Assembly (NCBI RefSeq): GCF_000373985.1
Contig: NZ_KB893111.1
Span: forward strand, 123-23,876
From: Desulfobacter curvatus DSM 3379
GTDB lineage: Bacteria > Desulfobacterota > Desulfobacteria > Desulfobacterales > Desulfobacteraceae
Length of the DNA: 23,754 nt
Direction: 5' to 3'
The translations under genes and the position numbers were made by a program. Positions 8,771-16,238 of this stretch are shown here, piece after piece (the stretch's first letter is position 1; every line of letters begins with the position of its first letter). Under the pieces are notes generated by a model. It was given only the letters and a program-made list of their open reading frames with translations. It searched no databases and had not been told where the DNA came from.

Positions 8771-9760
8771 TCAGGCAATGCCGTACCGGACCAGGGCAGA
8801 GTTGACGATATGGTTGATCAGGCTGCGGTAATCTTCCATTTCTCCTTTTTCCGATGCATGGTGAAGGGTGTAAAGCTGGGGCGCCCAGCTCTTCGCTGGT
8901 TTAAGGCCCGGGATACCGTTTACCTCAATGATTTTTACATTTCCCTGGCTGTCCAGGCGCATGTCGGCCCGGACATGGTCCCGGCAGTTCAACGCTTTCA
9001 TTGCCTTGACGGTAACATCTATGAGTTTTTCGGAGATTTCACCGGCCGGCTGGATTCTGGTGGCACCTACACCCCGCAGACTTGCCTTTAGGATGGGGTA
9101 TCTGCCAAAAAGTTTGGGGTCCACTGTGATCATACCGGGTAAGAACTCCTGGTATGCGCCGTTACCCAGCATCAGCACCGTATATTCCTGGCCCGGCAGG
9201 TATTCCTCCACCAGGGCGGGTTGATTATAATTTTTATGGATAAAACCCACCTGGGCTTCCAATTCTTCGACGGTGTTTACCACGCTGTTATCGCTAATTC
9301 CTACAGATCGGCTTTCATACGTTGGCTTGACAAAGGCCGGGAACACCAGATCCGGCAGGGGGTGACCCTGTTCAATTTGGTAATGGTAGGGAATGGGAAC
9401 GCCTGCCTTGCCCAGGAGGTTGTGGGTGGCGGTTTTGTGAATCAGCGCCTTCATGGTGGCCGCATCCGGGCCGATGTAGGGAATCCTGCGCTTGTCCAGG
9501 ATGTCGGCTACCCACTCTTCACCGTTGCCGCCCATGCCGATGGTGGCTTCGTTTTCCGTTACATGGTACAGCGCACTCCAGACCAGATCGAATTTGCAGG
9601 AATCAAGCTTTTGGATTAATCCGTCCATGTCTGATACGAATGCGATGTCGGAAGATTTGCCCGACCCCCTGATGGCCTTTGCAATTTCCTGGGTTACGGC
9701 CATGTTGCCCCAGCCCTGGGCATCCCCGCCGGGACTGGTGATCAATAAAATACGGTGCAT
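8771..9760 (-). CDS. D-Ala-D-Ala ligase-like ATP-grasp enzyme
   Basis: A 329-aa ATP-grasp ligase. The start at 9760 (MHRILLITSP) is preferred over the in-frame ATG at 9859, because the longer form runs through the repeat and is not family-like. Visible motifs are YIGPDAATMKALIHK (about 95-109), the nucleotide-binding lysine in FVKPTYES (K145), VEEYLPGQEYTV (184-195), the metal-ligand region RADMRLD (D266) and EVNGIPGL (E279, N281), matching the ENxxPG signature of the family. D-Ala-D-Ala ligases join two D-amino acids, and relatives such as VanA use D-lactate. The N-terminal substrate region (GNGEEW) departs from the usual HGxxGEDG, so the substrate may differ. It ends the minus-strand operon after a 104-bp gap that holds repeat copy 2. 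Confidence 0.85.
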   Translation of the reverse strand: MHRILLITSPGGDAQGWGNMAVTQEIAKAIRGSGKSSDIAFVSDMDGLIQKLDSCKFDLVWSALYHVTENEATIGMGGNGEEWVADILDKRRIPYIGPDAATMKALIHKTATHNLLGKAGVPIPYHYQIEQGHPLPDLVFPAFVKPTYESRSVGISDNSVVNTVEELEAQVGFIHKNYNQPALVEEYLPGQEYTVLMLGNGAYQEFLPGMITVDPKLFGRYPILKASLRGVGATRIQPAGEISEKLIDVTVKAMKALNCRDHVRADMRLDSQGNVKIIEVNGIPGLKPAKSWAPQLYTLHHASEKGEMEDYRSLINHIVNSALVRYGIA

Positions 9761-9764
9761 GTTT

Positions 9765-9870
9765 TGCCTTTTTATATGAAAGTCTCCAGCAAGTAACTGG
9801 ATTCTTTTTATCTTTGTTGTGGGCCGAAGTCTGGGTGCTGATAGACCAGGTCGGCCCATGGCCGTTATTC
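9765..9870 (+). repeat. ~100-bp repeat with stem-loop, copy 2 (upstream of ddl-like gene)
   Basis: This is the second copy of the element at 7374-7475, in the same DNA orientation, so it is inverted relative to the ddl-like gene that starts at 9760. The outer stem is TGGGCCGA (9820-9827) with TCGGCCCA (9851-9858), an 8-bp perfect pairing. The central GGTGCTGATA is identical to copy 1. The element ends at the stop codon of the racemase-like gene (9865-9867). Confidence 0.8.
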
Positions 9871-10767
9871 AATCTCTACGCGGAACAGCTGCCTGTCCAG
9901 CCGATAGTTTTTCAGGGCATCGGCCACATCCGGTGAAACCTTGGACAGCAGTCGCTCATAGGCTTTGATCCCTGCGGGTTTCCATGAGACCCTGGATACA
10001 ATATTTATGGATATCTGCGGTGATCCGCCGGGAATAATGCCCTGGCAGGCCACATCGGTCATGGCTTCGTTTGGGTTTAAAACTTCTACTTTTCTGTTGG
10101 TATGGCGGGCCAACGCATTTTTAAAAATGTTTTTACAATACCCAAAATGGGTGCAGCAAAGCCCGGCATACACAGTGGACCCGGCATTTTTCAGATTGTG
10201 GGCTGCCTGGGCAGCAAATTCATCAATCAACGTTTTGACCTCGTTACTAAACGGGGTCCGCTCAATTTTACCTGCAAGGGCCAGGCATCCCTGGGTGATG
10301 ATACGTTCCGGGGCAATCCCACGGTCAATTAAAGCCTTTTTATGGCTGTTCTCATGGATGGTGATCGGGGTGGCAAAAATTACGGCACTGGCTGACACAT
10401 TTCGGGTCAGGGCATTATAGATCATCTGAACTCCATGGTCCACGATGCCGGTGACGGGAATTGTCGTCTCTTTTGCAAACCGGGTAAACGGATAGACCAC
10501 GGACAATGTGTTACAGGCAATGTAAATGTGATCGGGGTTATATTTGGCCATGGCTGTCATGGCATTGTGAAACACCTTGGCCCGGGCCGCCGGATTCGGA
10601 TAGTGCCTGTACCCTTTTTCCTGTTCAGGCCAGGCATTGAAATACACCAGGTGAATGCGCTCGTACCGTGCATCATTGGCAAACCTTGCGGCCATGCCTG
10701 CACACACGGAAAGTCCGCCAAGTCCCGAGTCGGTCACAAGCAGGGTAATCTTTTTTTTATCACTCAT
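9865..10767 (-). CDS. Aspartate/glutamate racemase-family protein (MurI-like)
   Basis: A 300-aa cofactor-independent racemase-family protein. The two catalytic cysteine sites are in place: IACNTLS (C85) and LCCTHFGY (C205, followed by TH as in MurI GCTHYP). The N-terminus TDSGLGGLSV matches FDSGVGGLTV of glutamate racemases. It is longer than typical MurI (about 265 aa), with an unusual segment YFNAWPEQEKGYRHYPNP where MurI has FGDTARxPYG, so the substrate may not be glutamate. Its ATG overlaps the upstream capA-like stop by 8 bases (ATGAGTGA), a sign of translational coupling. It may supply a D-acidic amino acid to the nearby ligase; that link is inference. Confidence 0.85.
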   Translation of the reverse strand: MSDKKKITLLVTDSGLGGLSVCAGMAARFANDARYERIHLVYFNAWPEQEKGYRHYPNPAARAKVFHNAMTAMAKYNPDHIYIACNTLSVVYPFTRFAKETTIPVTGIVDHGVQMIYNALTRNVSASAVIFATPITIHENSHKKALIDRGIAPERIITQGCLALAGKIERTPFSNEVKTLIDEFAAQAAHNLKNAGSTVYAGLCCTHFGYCKNIFKNALARHTNRKVEVLNPNEAMTDVACQGIIPGGSPQISINIVSRVSWKPAGIKAYERLLSKVSPDVADALKNYRLDRQLFRVEIE

Positions 10768-12004
10768 TTTCCATCTGCCTTGTCAGCCACTCCCGGGCCA
10801 GGTCCCGGGCCCAGGCCGGGCTTTGTCCCATCTTGTCCTGCACCACACGGGTGAGCAGATCTTTCCAGTGGTGAAAATGCTGGGCCGTGGTTAACCGGTT
10901 TCTGAACATGGCCGCTGCCTTGCCCGGGGTGTCTTCCAGTTTGTTTAACATCATGTTGACTTCATTTCTGAATCCGGAGACTCCGTAATAGTCCAAAAAG
11001 CCCTGCCAGGCCTGCCTACTGCCTTCGGGTGTAGATAGAGGCTCGCTGATCTGCGTGAACCGTTTGAAAAAATAATCCCGGTCCGGCCCTGCAAGCATCT
11101 GAAGGCCCTGCTCATAAATCCGGTAGGGTTCAATATCCAACCCGGCCAGCCCTTGTTTGCTGATATGCAGGCGCACCATATAGCCTATTTTTCGCCAGAA
11201 AAAGTTGGTGGGTTGGTAAAAGACAAAATTTCCCAGGCTGCAGCACACCGGCGTTTTTCCATGGAAGAAAAGCCCCTGGGGCACATGGGGATGATGGCCT
11301 ATTACGGCGTCGGCACCGGCATCTGCCAATTCCCTGAAGGCGTTTGTTACGTATTCCGGCGCAAAGGGGATATATTCCAAGCCGCAATGGGCCACGACGA
11401 TCACGGCATGAAGCGTTTGGGATGTCTCAGTTTTTAAATTTTTGATGCGGGCACAGGCACCTCCAATGTCCCACCCGGCCACCCCCGGTCCGGAGTCGGC
11501 GGTTGTCAGATCTTCACCTTCGCTGATGTTGACAATGGCAATGCGAATCCCCTTGGCTTCCATAATCAGAGGCGCTTCAGCCTCTTTTTTGGTCATGCCG
11601 GCACCTGTGCGGGCTATGTTGTTGCGGTCCAGGACCTTGGCGGTTTGTCTGAATGCATCAACACCAAAATCAAACAGGTGGTTGTTCCCCAGGGTGACGG
11701 CAGAAAGAGGTACGGCGGTCAGGCCCTTTACATGGCGGGTATTGCCTTTGAATACGGTCCCACTTTTACATACTTCACTGCCGATATCGCTTAAAGGGGC
11801 TTCCAGGTTCACAACGGTTAAATCGGCGTCTTGCAACACCGGCAGCACATCGCCGTATATGGCCTGAGGGTCGGATTCAATTAAAGGGGCAAAGGCCCGG
11901 ATGGGCGCCCAGTCCCCGGTAATGATCAGGGAAGCTGCATCTGTTGGTCCGGCATCCCCGGACCATGATCCGGATTGAAAATTAAAGGGGTTGGTGTCCG
12001 GCAT
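10760..12004 (-). CDS. CapA-family (PGA_cap) metallophosphatase-fold protein, cytosolic
   Basis: A 414-aa protein of the CapA/PgsA family known from poly-gamma-glutamate capsule loci. Family motifs appear in order: ITGDWAP (30-31 GD), VNLEAP (66-70), GNNHLFDFG (106-114), VAHCGLEY (H206; the usual HWGxEY has W changed to C), GHHPHVPQG (236-244) and SLGNF (256-260). Capsule CapA is membrane anchored, but this protein has no signal peptide or transmembrane segment, so it probably works in the cytosol. The ATG at 12004 has a good AAGGAAG site and lies 13 bp after the alanine racemase stop. The biochemical role is unknown; its place between racemase genes suggests a step in a D-amino-acid product pathway. 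Confidence 0.88.
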   Translation of the reverse strand: MPDTNPFNFQSGSWSGDAGPTDAASLIITGDWAPIRAFAPLIESDPQAIYGDVLPVLQDADLTVVNLEAPLSDIGSEVCKSGTVFKGNTRHVKGLTAVPLSAVTLGNNHLFDFGVDAFRQTAKVLDRNNIARTGAGMTKKEAEAPLIMEAKGIRIAIVNISEGEDLTTADSGPGVAGWDIGGACARIKNLKTETSQTLHAVIVVAHCGLEYIPFAPEYVTNAFRELADAGADAVIGHHPHVPQGLFFHGKTPVCCSLGNFVFYQPTNFFWRKIGYMVRLHISKQGLAGLDIEPYRIYEQGLQMLAGPDRDYFFKRFTQISEPLSTPEGSRQAWQGFLDYYGVSGFRNEVNMMLNKLEDTPGKAAAMFRNRLTTAQHFHHWKDLLTRVVQDKMGQSPAWARDLAREWLTRQMENE

Positions 12005-12017
12005 GGGCGGCTTCCTT

Positions 12018-13190
12018 TTACATGTATGACACAGGCATCCGCCCGGTCAGGCCCGTGGTGACCTCGTAATTGATGGTCCCGGTGAGACCGGCGATGTCGT
12101 CCGCCGTAATCCGTTCAGTGCCCTGGGTGCCGAGGATGGTGACATCCTCTCCGGGTTTAACCCCCGGAATATGCCCCACGTCAATCATGGTAAAATCCAT
12201 GGTGACCCGGCCCACGATGGGCGCCCTTTGGCCTTTGACCAGCATCTGTCCCTGGTTGGACAAAAGCCGGCTGTACCCGTCTGCATACCCGATGGGCACC
12301 GTGGCAATCACTGTGGGGGCTGTTGTGACATGGGTGCAACCGTAGGAAACGCTGAAATTCTCCGGCACGGCTTTGACATAAATGATTTTTGACGTGATGG
12401 ACATGATCGGCGCAAGTGTATGCCGTGTGATGTCCACCTCATGAGAGGGGGCCATCCCGTACATGGCAACGCCCGGACGCACCATGTCAAAATGGGCTTC
12501 GGGCAATTCAAGAACCGCGGCGGAATTGGCTGCGTGGCGGATTTGTGGGCGGATTCCCATATCCGCGAGCATGGCAACCATTTCATTAAACCGGGCCAGT
12601 TGTTCTTTTGCATGGGTTTTATCAATGACGTCGGCTTTGGCAAGATGGGTGTAGGCACCTTCCACCTCAAGATTTTTTAAACCTGCAATGTCCCCGATTT
12701 GACGAATGCCTGCCGTTTCCCCTGATTGTCGGGTAACCACGCCGGGATGAAGAAACCCCAAACGTCCCATGCCCGTATCCAGCTTGATATGAATTTTTAA
12801 GGTGGCATTTAAGGATTGGGCCGCAGCGGACAGGCCTCTGGCTGTCTGAATATCCGCCACGCTTGCCCGGATGCCGTGGGTCACAAGAAACGAAACCTGC
12901 TCGGGCAGTGCTTCTCCTAAAAGAAGGATGGGCGCGGTGATCCCGGCATCTCTCATGGCAACGGCCTCCGAGATCCGGGCCACGGCAAGAAAATCGCTTC
13001 CGTTTTTCAGGGCGGTTTTTGCGCACTGTATCCCGCCATGCCCGTAGGCATTGGCCTTGACCACGGCGCAGAACCGGGCATCGGTTGGAATCAGGCGTTT
13101 CAGGGTTCGAACATTCTGTCCAAAGGCGGACAGATCCACCTGCACCCGGCTTTGGGGCTCAAGGAACGATTGTGCATGGGAAGGATTCAT
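12018..13190 (-). CDS. alr: Alanine racemase
   Basis: A 390-aa PLP-dependent alanine racemase interconverting L- and D-alanine in the cytosol. The PLP lysine lies in VVKANAYGHG (K45), the second catalytic tyrosine region reads SVSYGCTH, and family blocks KLDTGMGRLGF, YTHLAKAD, HAANSAAVL, RPGVAMYG and VGRVTMDFTMIDV are all present. Length and motifs are normal for a fold-III enzyme. I chose the ATG at 13190: it overlaps the aminotransferase stop as TGATG and has GGAGAAG a few bases upstream, whereas the longer in-frame start at 13253 only adds sequence inside the previous gene. It could be the cell's housekeeping racemase or a dedicated one; the operon context favours a role in the local pathway. 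Confidence 0.95.
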   Translation of the reverse strand: MNPSHAQSFLEPQSRVQVDLSAFGQNVRTLKRLIPTDARFCAVVKANAYGHGGIQCAKTALKNGSDFLAVARISEAVAMRDAGITAPILLLGEALPEQVSFLVTHGIRASVADIQTARGLSAAAQSLNATLKIHIKLDTGMGRLGFLHPGVVTRQSGETAGIRQIGDIAGLKNLEVEGAYTHLAKADVIDKTHAKEQLARFNEMVAMLADMGIRPQIRHAANSAAVLELPEAHFDMVRPGVAMYGMAPSHEVDITRHTLAPIMSITSKIIYVKAVPENFSVSYGCTHVTTAPTVIATVPIGYADGYSRLLSNQGQMLVKGQRAPIVGRVTMDFTMIDVGHIPGVKPGEDVTILGTQGTERITADDIAGLTGTINYEVTTGLTGRMPVSYM

Positions 13191-14038
13191 CAGTGCACTT
13201 CTCCAAGGCCGTATGCTGTTGTGTATGCTTTCCATCCCGCCATCAGGGCACATGTTTTTTCTCCGGGTTTACCGTCGGCTATGACTGTGTCGTCCACCTG
13301 GATGACGGGTACGATCTCTTTGTTGGATGCCGTGATAAACACTTCATCCATGTCGGCTATATCTGCCTGGGGAATAAAATCCAGAACAATGTCATATTTT
13401 TTTTCCAAAAGTTCCAGCACGGCACCCCGGGTTACGCCGGGCAGAATGTCGATGGGCGGGGTGATCAGGGTGGTGCCTTTGAACGCGAACAGGTTGGTGG
13501 TGGTGCCCTCAAGCAGGCGGTTATCCTTGTTTTTGTAGATGGCCTCAACAGCGCCCTGGCTGCGGGCCTTTTGCTGGGCAAATACGGCTGACAGATAGTT
13601 GCTGCTCTTGGCTTCGGGGATAAACCTTTCCATGTCCACGGTGATGATTTTGGTGCCCTTGGTGTACCACCAGTCCGGCAGTTCGTGCTTGGGCGTGGCC
13701 ATGACCATGAGAATACCGTTTCCCTGGGGGGTTACACCGTCAGAACTGATGCCACCCGTGTAGACGATGCGGATATTTTCTTCTTTGTGGTCCGGATTTT
13801 TTTCTATGGTCTGCATGACAATGTCGCAGATCTCTTTGTTGGAATGGTTCAGTTCAAGTCCGATATGCCGGGCGGAATTTTCCAGACGTTCCACATGTTT
13901 TTCGAGACGAAAGGGGCGTTTGTTATAGGTGATCAGAAAATCAAATACACCAAATCCCCTTAATACGGTGATGTCTTTTACAGAAAGCGTGGCCTCGTCT
14001 TCAGATACGAATTTGCCGTCAATATAATAAGTGTCCAT
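13190..14038 (-). CDS. Class IV aminotransferase (D-amino-acid or branched-chain aminotransferase type)
   Basis: A 282-aa PLP aminotransferase of fold type IV, a normal length. The PLP lysine is in IPEAKSSNYLSAV (K144), with the phosphate-binding and glutamate region at EGTTTNLFAF and the C-terminal block ITASNKEIVPVIQVDD. The NYL after the lysine is like branched-chain enzymes, while EGTTTN resembles D-alanine aminotransferases, so sequence alone does not fix the substrate. Translational coupling to alanine racemase (TGATG) makes a D-amino-acid transaminase, for example exchanging D-alanine and D-glutamate, the more attractive reading. It is the first gene of the minus-strand operon, with GGAG upstream of the ATG. 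Confidence 0.87.
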   Translation of the reverse strand: MDTYYIDGKFVSEDEATLSVKDITVLRGFGVFDFLITYNKRPFRLEKHVERLENSARHIGLELNHSNKEICDIVMQTIEKNPDHKEENIRIVYTGGISSDGVTPQGNGILMVMATPKHELPDWWYTKGTKIITVDMERFIPEAKSSNYLSAVFAQQKARSQGAVEAIYKNKDNRLLEGTTTNLFAFKGTTLITPPIDILPGVTRGAVLELLEKKYDIVLDFIPQADIADMDEVFITASNKEIVPVIQVDDTVIADGKPGEKTCALMAGWKAYTTAYGLGEVH

Positions 14039-14123
14039 GGGTTGCTCCGTTTATTGCGAATGTGCCTTTACTTGCGGGTAGGTAATTGTCTGTCCGAGGC
14101 TTCAGGCGTGTGCTTATAGTTAA

Positions 14124-14152
14124 CAGATATAGAATATGGTGATTGGCGTCAA
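14124..14152 (-). promoter_or_regulatory. Candidate sigma-70 promoter for the D-amino-acid operon
   Basis: On the minus strand TTGACG (14152-14147) is followed after 17 bases by TATCTG (14129-14124), about 85 bases upstream of the aminotransferase ATG. The -35 and spacing are good; the -10 is modest. Confidence 0.4.
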
Positions 14153-14197
14153 TGAGGAATTGCCGCAAGACCATAAAGATTATTAAATACATTCTTT

Positions 14198-15034
14198 TTA
14201 ATTAAAATCGGATTTTATCCAGATTTCTTCCACGCAAAGCACAGCTTTCTCTTTGAAATTATGTTCCATGTTTGCGCCAAAGCACCCGGCATTTTCCCCG
14301 AAAACCAGGGCTGGGTTCAACGGGCCTGTACCCCTGGCTTTTTTAATGGCATTGATCTTTTCCCACCAACGCGCTGAATTTGTTGTTTTGTCTTCACTGA
14401 AAACAAGTTCAAAGCCGGCTTTTTGGGCATATTCTCCAAGATCTTGACGGGAACAGAGCATGGAGGCCGCCGCATTACCGGCCCAGGGAACAGGGTAAAG
14501 GGGGGCCGGCCCAGGGCCATCCACAATCTCGTGCAGGATCAGCTTACCCCGGGGGGCCAGCACCCTTGAAAATTCGGCAAACGCCTTTGTTTTATCTTTT
14601 ATGTTGAGTAATACATGCTGGCATAGCACGGCATCAAAAAAGTTGTCTGGATAAGGTAACGCCAGCAGGGACCCTTGTTTCAGGTTTATGGTTCCGTCCT
14701 GTGTAAAACCGCACCACTGGTTTAACATATGTGCGGTCTCAATAAAATCTTTGGACAGGTCAATGCCATGGACAACAAGGCCGAAATTTTTTACCAGAAG
14801 CCGGGATGTGCCGCCAATGCCGCAGCCTGCATCCAGAATGGTCATGCCTTTTTTCAGTCCGGCCTGCTCCACAAGTTCGATGGTCGCAGGGGCTGCACCT
14901 GTATGAAGCTGGTCAACCGGGGCAAGATCCCGCAAGGTGATCTCTTCTGGATTTTTGCCTGCCTTTTCAAGTCCCTGACGAATTTTTGACCCGAGCACCG
15001 GGCAGGTATAATGGGCTTTGGCAGAATTATTCAT
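14198..15034 (-). CDS. Class I SAM-dependent methyltransferase (UbiE/sarcosine-dimethylglycine N-methyltransferase-like)
   Basis: A 278-aa methyltransferase. The SAM-binding motif I is ILDAGCGIGGTSRLL (66-80), followed by VVHGIDLS (acidic end of strand 2), a motif around FFDAVLCQHVLLNI and LAPRGKLILHEI. The upstream QLHTGAAPATIEL segment is typical of small-molecule methyltransferases related to glycine/sarcosine/dimethylglycine N-methyltransferases, which make betaine-like solutes. The actual substrate is not determined. The ATG has AAGGAAAA upstream and a promoter with a perfect TTGACA. It is divergent from glucokinase and separated by 159 bp from the downstream operon, so it is probably transcribed alone. 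Confidence 0.85.
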   Translation of the reverse strand: MNNSAKAHYTCPVLGSKIRQGLEKAGKNPEEITLRDLAPVDQLHTGAAPATIELVEQAGLKKGMTILDAGCGIGGTSRLLVKNFGLVVHGIDLSKDFIETAHMLNQWCGFTQDGTINLKQGSLLALPYPDNFFDAVLCQHVLLNIKDKTKAFAEFSRVLAPRGKLILHEIVDGPGPAPLYPVPWAGNAAASMLCSRQDLGEYAQKAGFELVFSEDKTTNSARWWEKINAIKKARGTGPLNPALVFGENAGCFGANMEHNFKEKAVLCVEEIWIKSDFN

Positions 15035-15075
15035 ATGTTTTTCCTTGTTAACGCTCCTAAAATTGTTGAAAAAAG

Positions 15076-15103
15076 CCTATATTTAAAAGCGTGTTGTTGT
15101 CAA
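15076..15103 (-). promoter_or_regulatory. Candidate promoter for the methyltransferase gene
   Basis: On the minus strand a perfect TTGACA (15103-15098) and TATAGG (15081-15076) are spaced by 16 bases in the 112-bp divergent gap between the methyltransferase and glucokinase genes. Confidence 0.5.
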
Positions 15104-15146
15104 ACCAAACAAAGTCATAACCTTTTATTACACAGGTGTAAAACCC

Positions 15147-16133
15147 ATGATGCTTGCAGGAGATATCGGCGGCACAAAAACCATTCTTGCGGTTTATGCC
15201 GACAGGACAAACGTGCCGGCAAATCCGGTTCACGAAGCCCGCTTTAAAAGTGCCGATTATCAATCTTTTGAAACCATTGTTCAAGAATTTTTAGATCAGA
15301 CCGGTTTCAACCCCCAAGCGGCTTGTTTCGGGGTGGCAGGACCGGTAAAAGACCGTCATTCCCGGATCACCAATCTGCCCTGGGAAATCAATGCCGGTAA
15401 AATTGAGCAGGCCTGCGGCATCCCCAAGGTCTTTTTGATTAATGATTTGGAAGCCATTGCCGTGTCAGTGCCCCATCTGAACAAAGACAATTTTTTTACC
15501 CTGAACCCTGGAGAGCCTGATCCCAAAGGAAACAGGGCGGTTATTGCGCCGGGCACGGGCTTAGGGATTGCCTTTCTAATCTGGACAGGCGCGGGGTATC
15601 GTGCCTTTGCCAGCGAAGGGGGGCATACAGCCTTTTCTCCACAGGATTCCCAGGAACTTAAGCTTCTGGAATTTTTAACCCGGCGGTATGGCCACGTCAG
15701 TTTTGAACGGGTGTGCTCTGGCAGTCAACTACCTAATCTTTATGGTTATTTTTTGGAAAAGAATGTTTTCACGGAACCTACCTGGCTAAGGGAAAAGCTG
15801 GATGCGGCAGCGGACAAAACACCGGTGATTGTGGAAACTGCCCTTGAACACAAGGCCGATATCTGCGAAGCTACACTGGACGTATTTGTCCGCACCCTTG
15901 GTACGATCATCGGCAATATGGCCGTGACACTTCTGCCCACAGGCGGTATCTATCTTGGCGGCGGCATACCGCCGCGTATCCTCAAAAGACTGGCCCGGCC
16001 CGATTTTTTAGGCCGCATCGCTGACAAAGGACGGTTTTTTTCATTGTGCGCCAGTATGCCCATCCATGTGATTCTTGATCCCCAGGCGGCGTTGTATGGT
16101 GCGGCCTGGTATGGGTTTGAGAAAGGGTTGTAG
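15147..16133 (+). CDS. glk: Glucokinase
   Basis: A 328-aa cytosolic glucokinase of the bacterial Glk (PF02685) type, which phosphorylates glucose with ATP to glucose-6-phosphate. Seen are the phosphate-1 motif AGDIGGTKT (4-12), FGVAGPV, the catalytic aspartate in LINDLEA, PGTGLGIAF and EGGHTAF, and a C-terminal GGIYLGGGIPPRI. Length is normal. Two ATG codons stand in tandem (15147 and 15150), and the AGGTG ribosome site serves either. It appears monocistronic between divergent and downstream non-sugar genes, so the sugar source is not evident; an anaerobe storing glycogen or trehalose could use it. Confidence 0.9.
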   Translation: MMLAGDIGGTKTILAVYADRTNVPANPVHEARFKSADYQSFETIVQEFLDQTGFNPQAACFGVAGPVKDRHSRITNLPWEINAGKIEQACGIPKVFLINDLEAIAVSVPHLNKDNFFTLNPGEPDPKGNRAVIAPGTGLGIAFLIWTGAGYRAFASEGGHTAFSPQDSQELKLLEFLTRRYGHVSFERVCSGSQLPNLYGYFLEKNVFTEPTWLREKLDAAADKTPVIVETALEHKADICEATLDVFVRTLGTIIGNMAVTLLPTGGIYLGGGIPPRILKRLARPDFLGRIADKGRFFSLCASMPIHVILDPQAALYGAAWYGFEKGL

Positions 16134-16169
16134 GGTGGGCCTAAAAAGCATGTCCTTCCTAACGATTCA

Positions 16170-16197
16170 TTGCTTTTTTGCCTTGATTTTATATATT
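16170..16197 (+). promoter_or_regulatory. Candidate promoter for the TauE/SafE gene
   Basis: TTGCTT (16170-16175) and TATATT (16192-16197) are spaced by 16 bases, 41 bases upstream of the ATG at 16239. Similarity to the consensus is moderate in an AT-rich gap. Confidence 0.35.
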
Positions 16198-16238
16198 GAT
16201 GTTTTTGTCTAATTGACTACAGATAAAGGATTGAATAG

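Noticed and set aside
9761..9859. In-frame upstream extension of the Ddl-like ligase to an ATG at 9859
   Set aside because: It runs through the repeat and is low-complexity basic sequence; the ligase family starts at MHRILLITSP.
13191..13253. Longer alanine racemase start inside the aminotransferase gene
   Set aside because: The ATG at 13190 has a good ribosome site and a classic TGATG coupling; the extension is not family-like.
14039..14197. Riboswitch or small RNA upstream of the D-amino-acid operon
   Set aside because: Only a candidate promoter is visible; I see no strong paired structure or known aptamer motif in the 159-bp gap.
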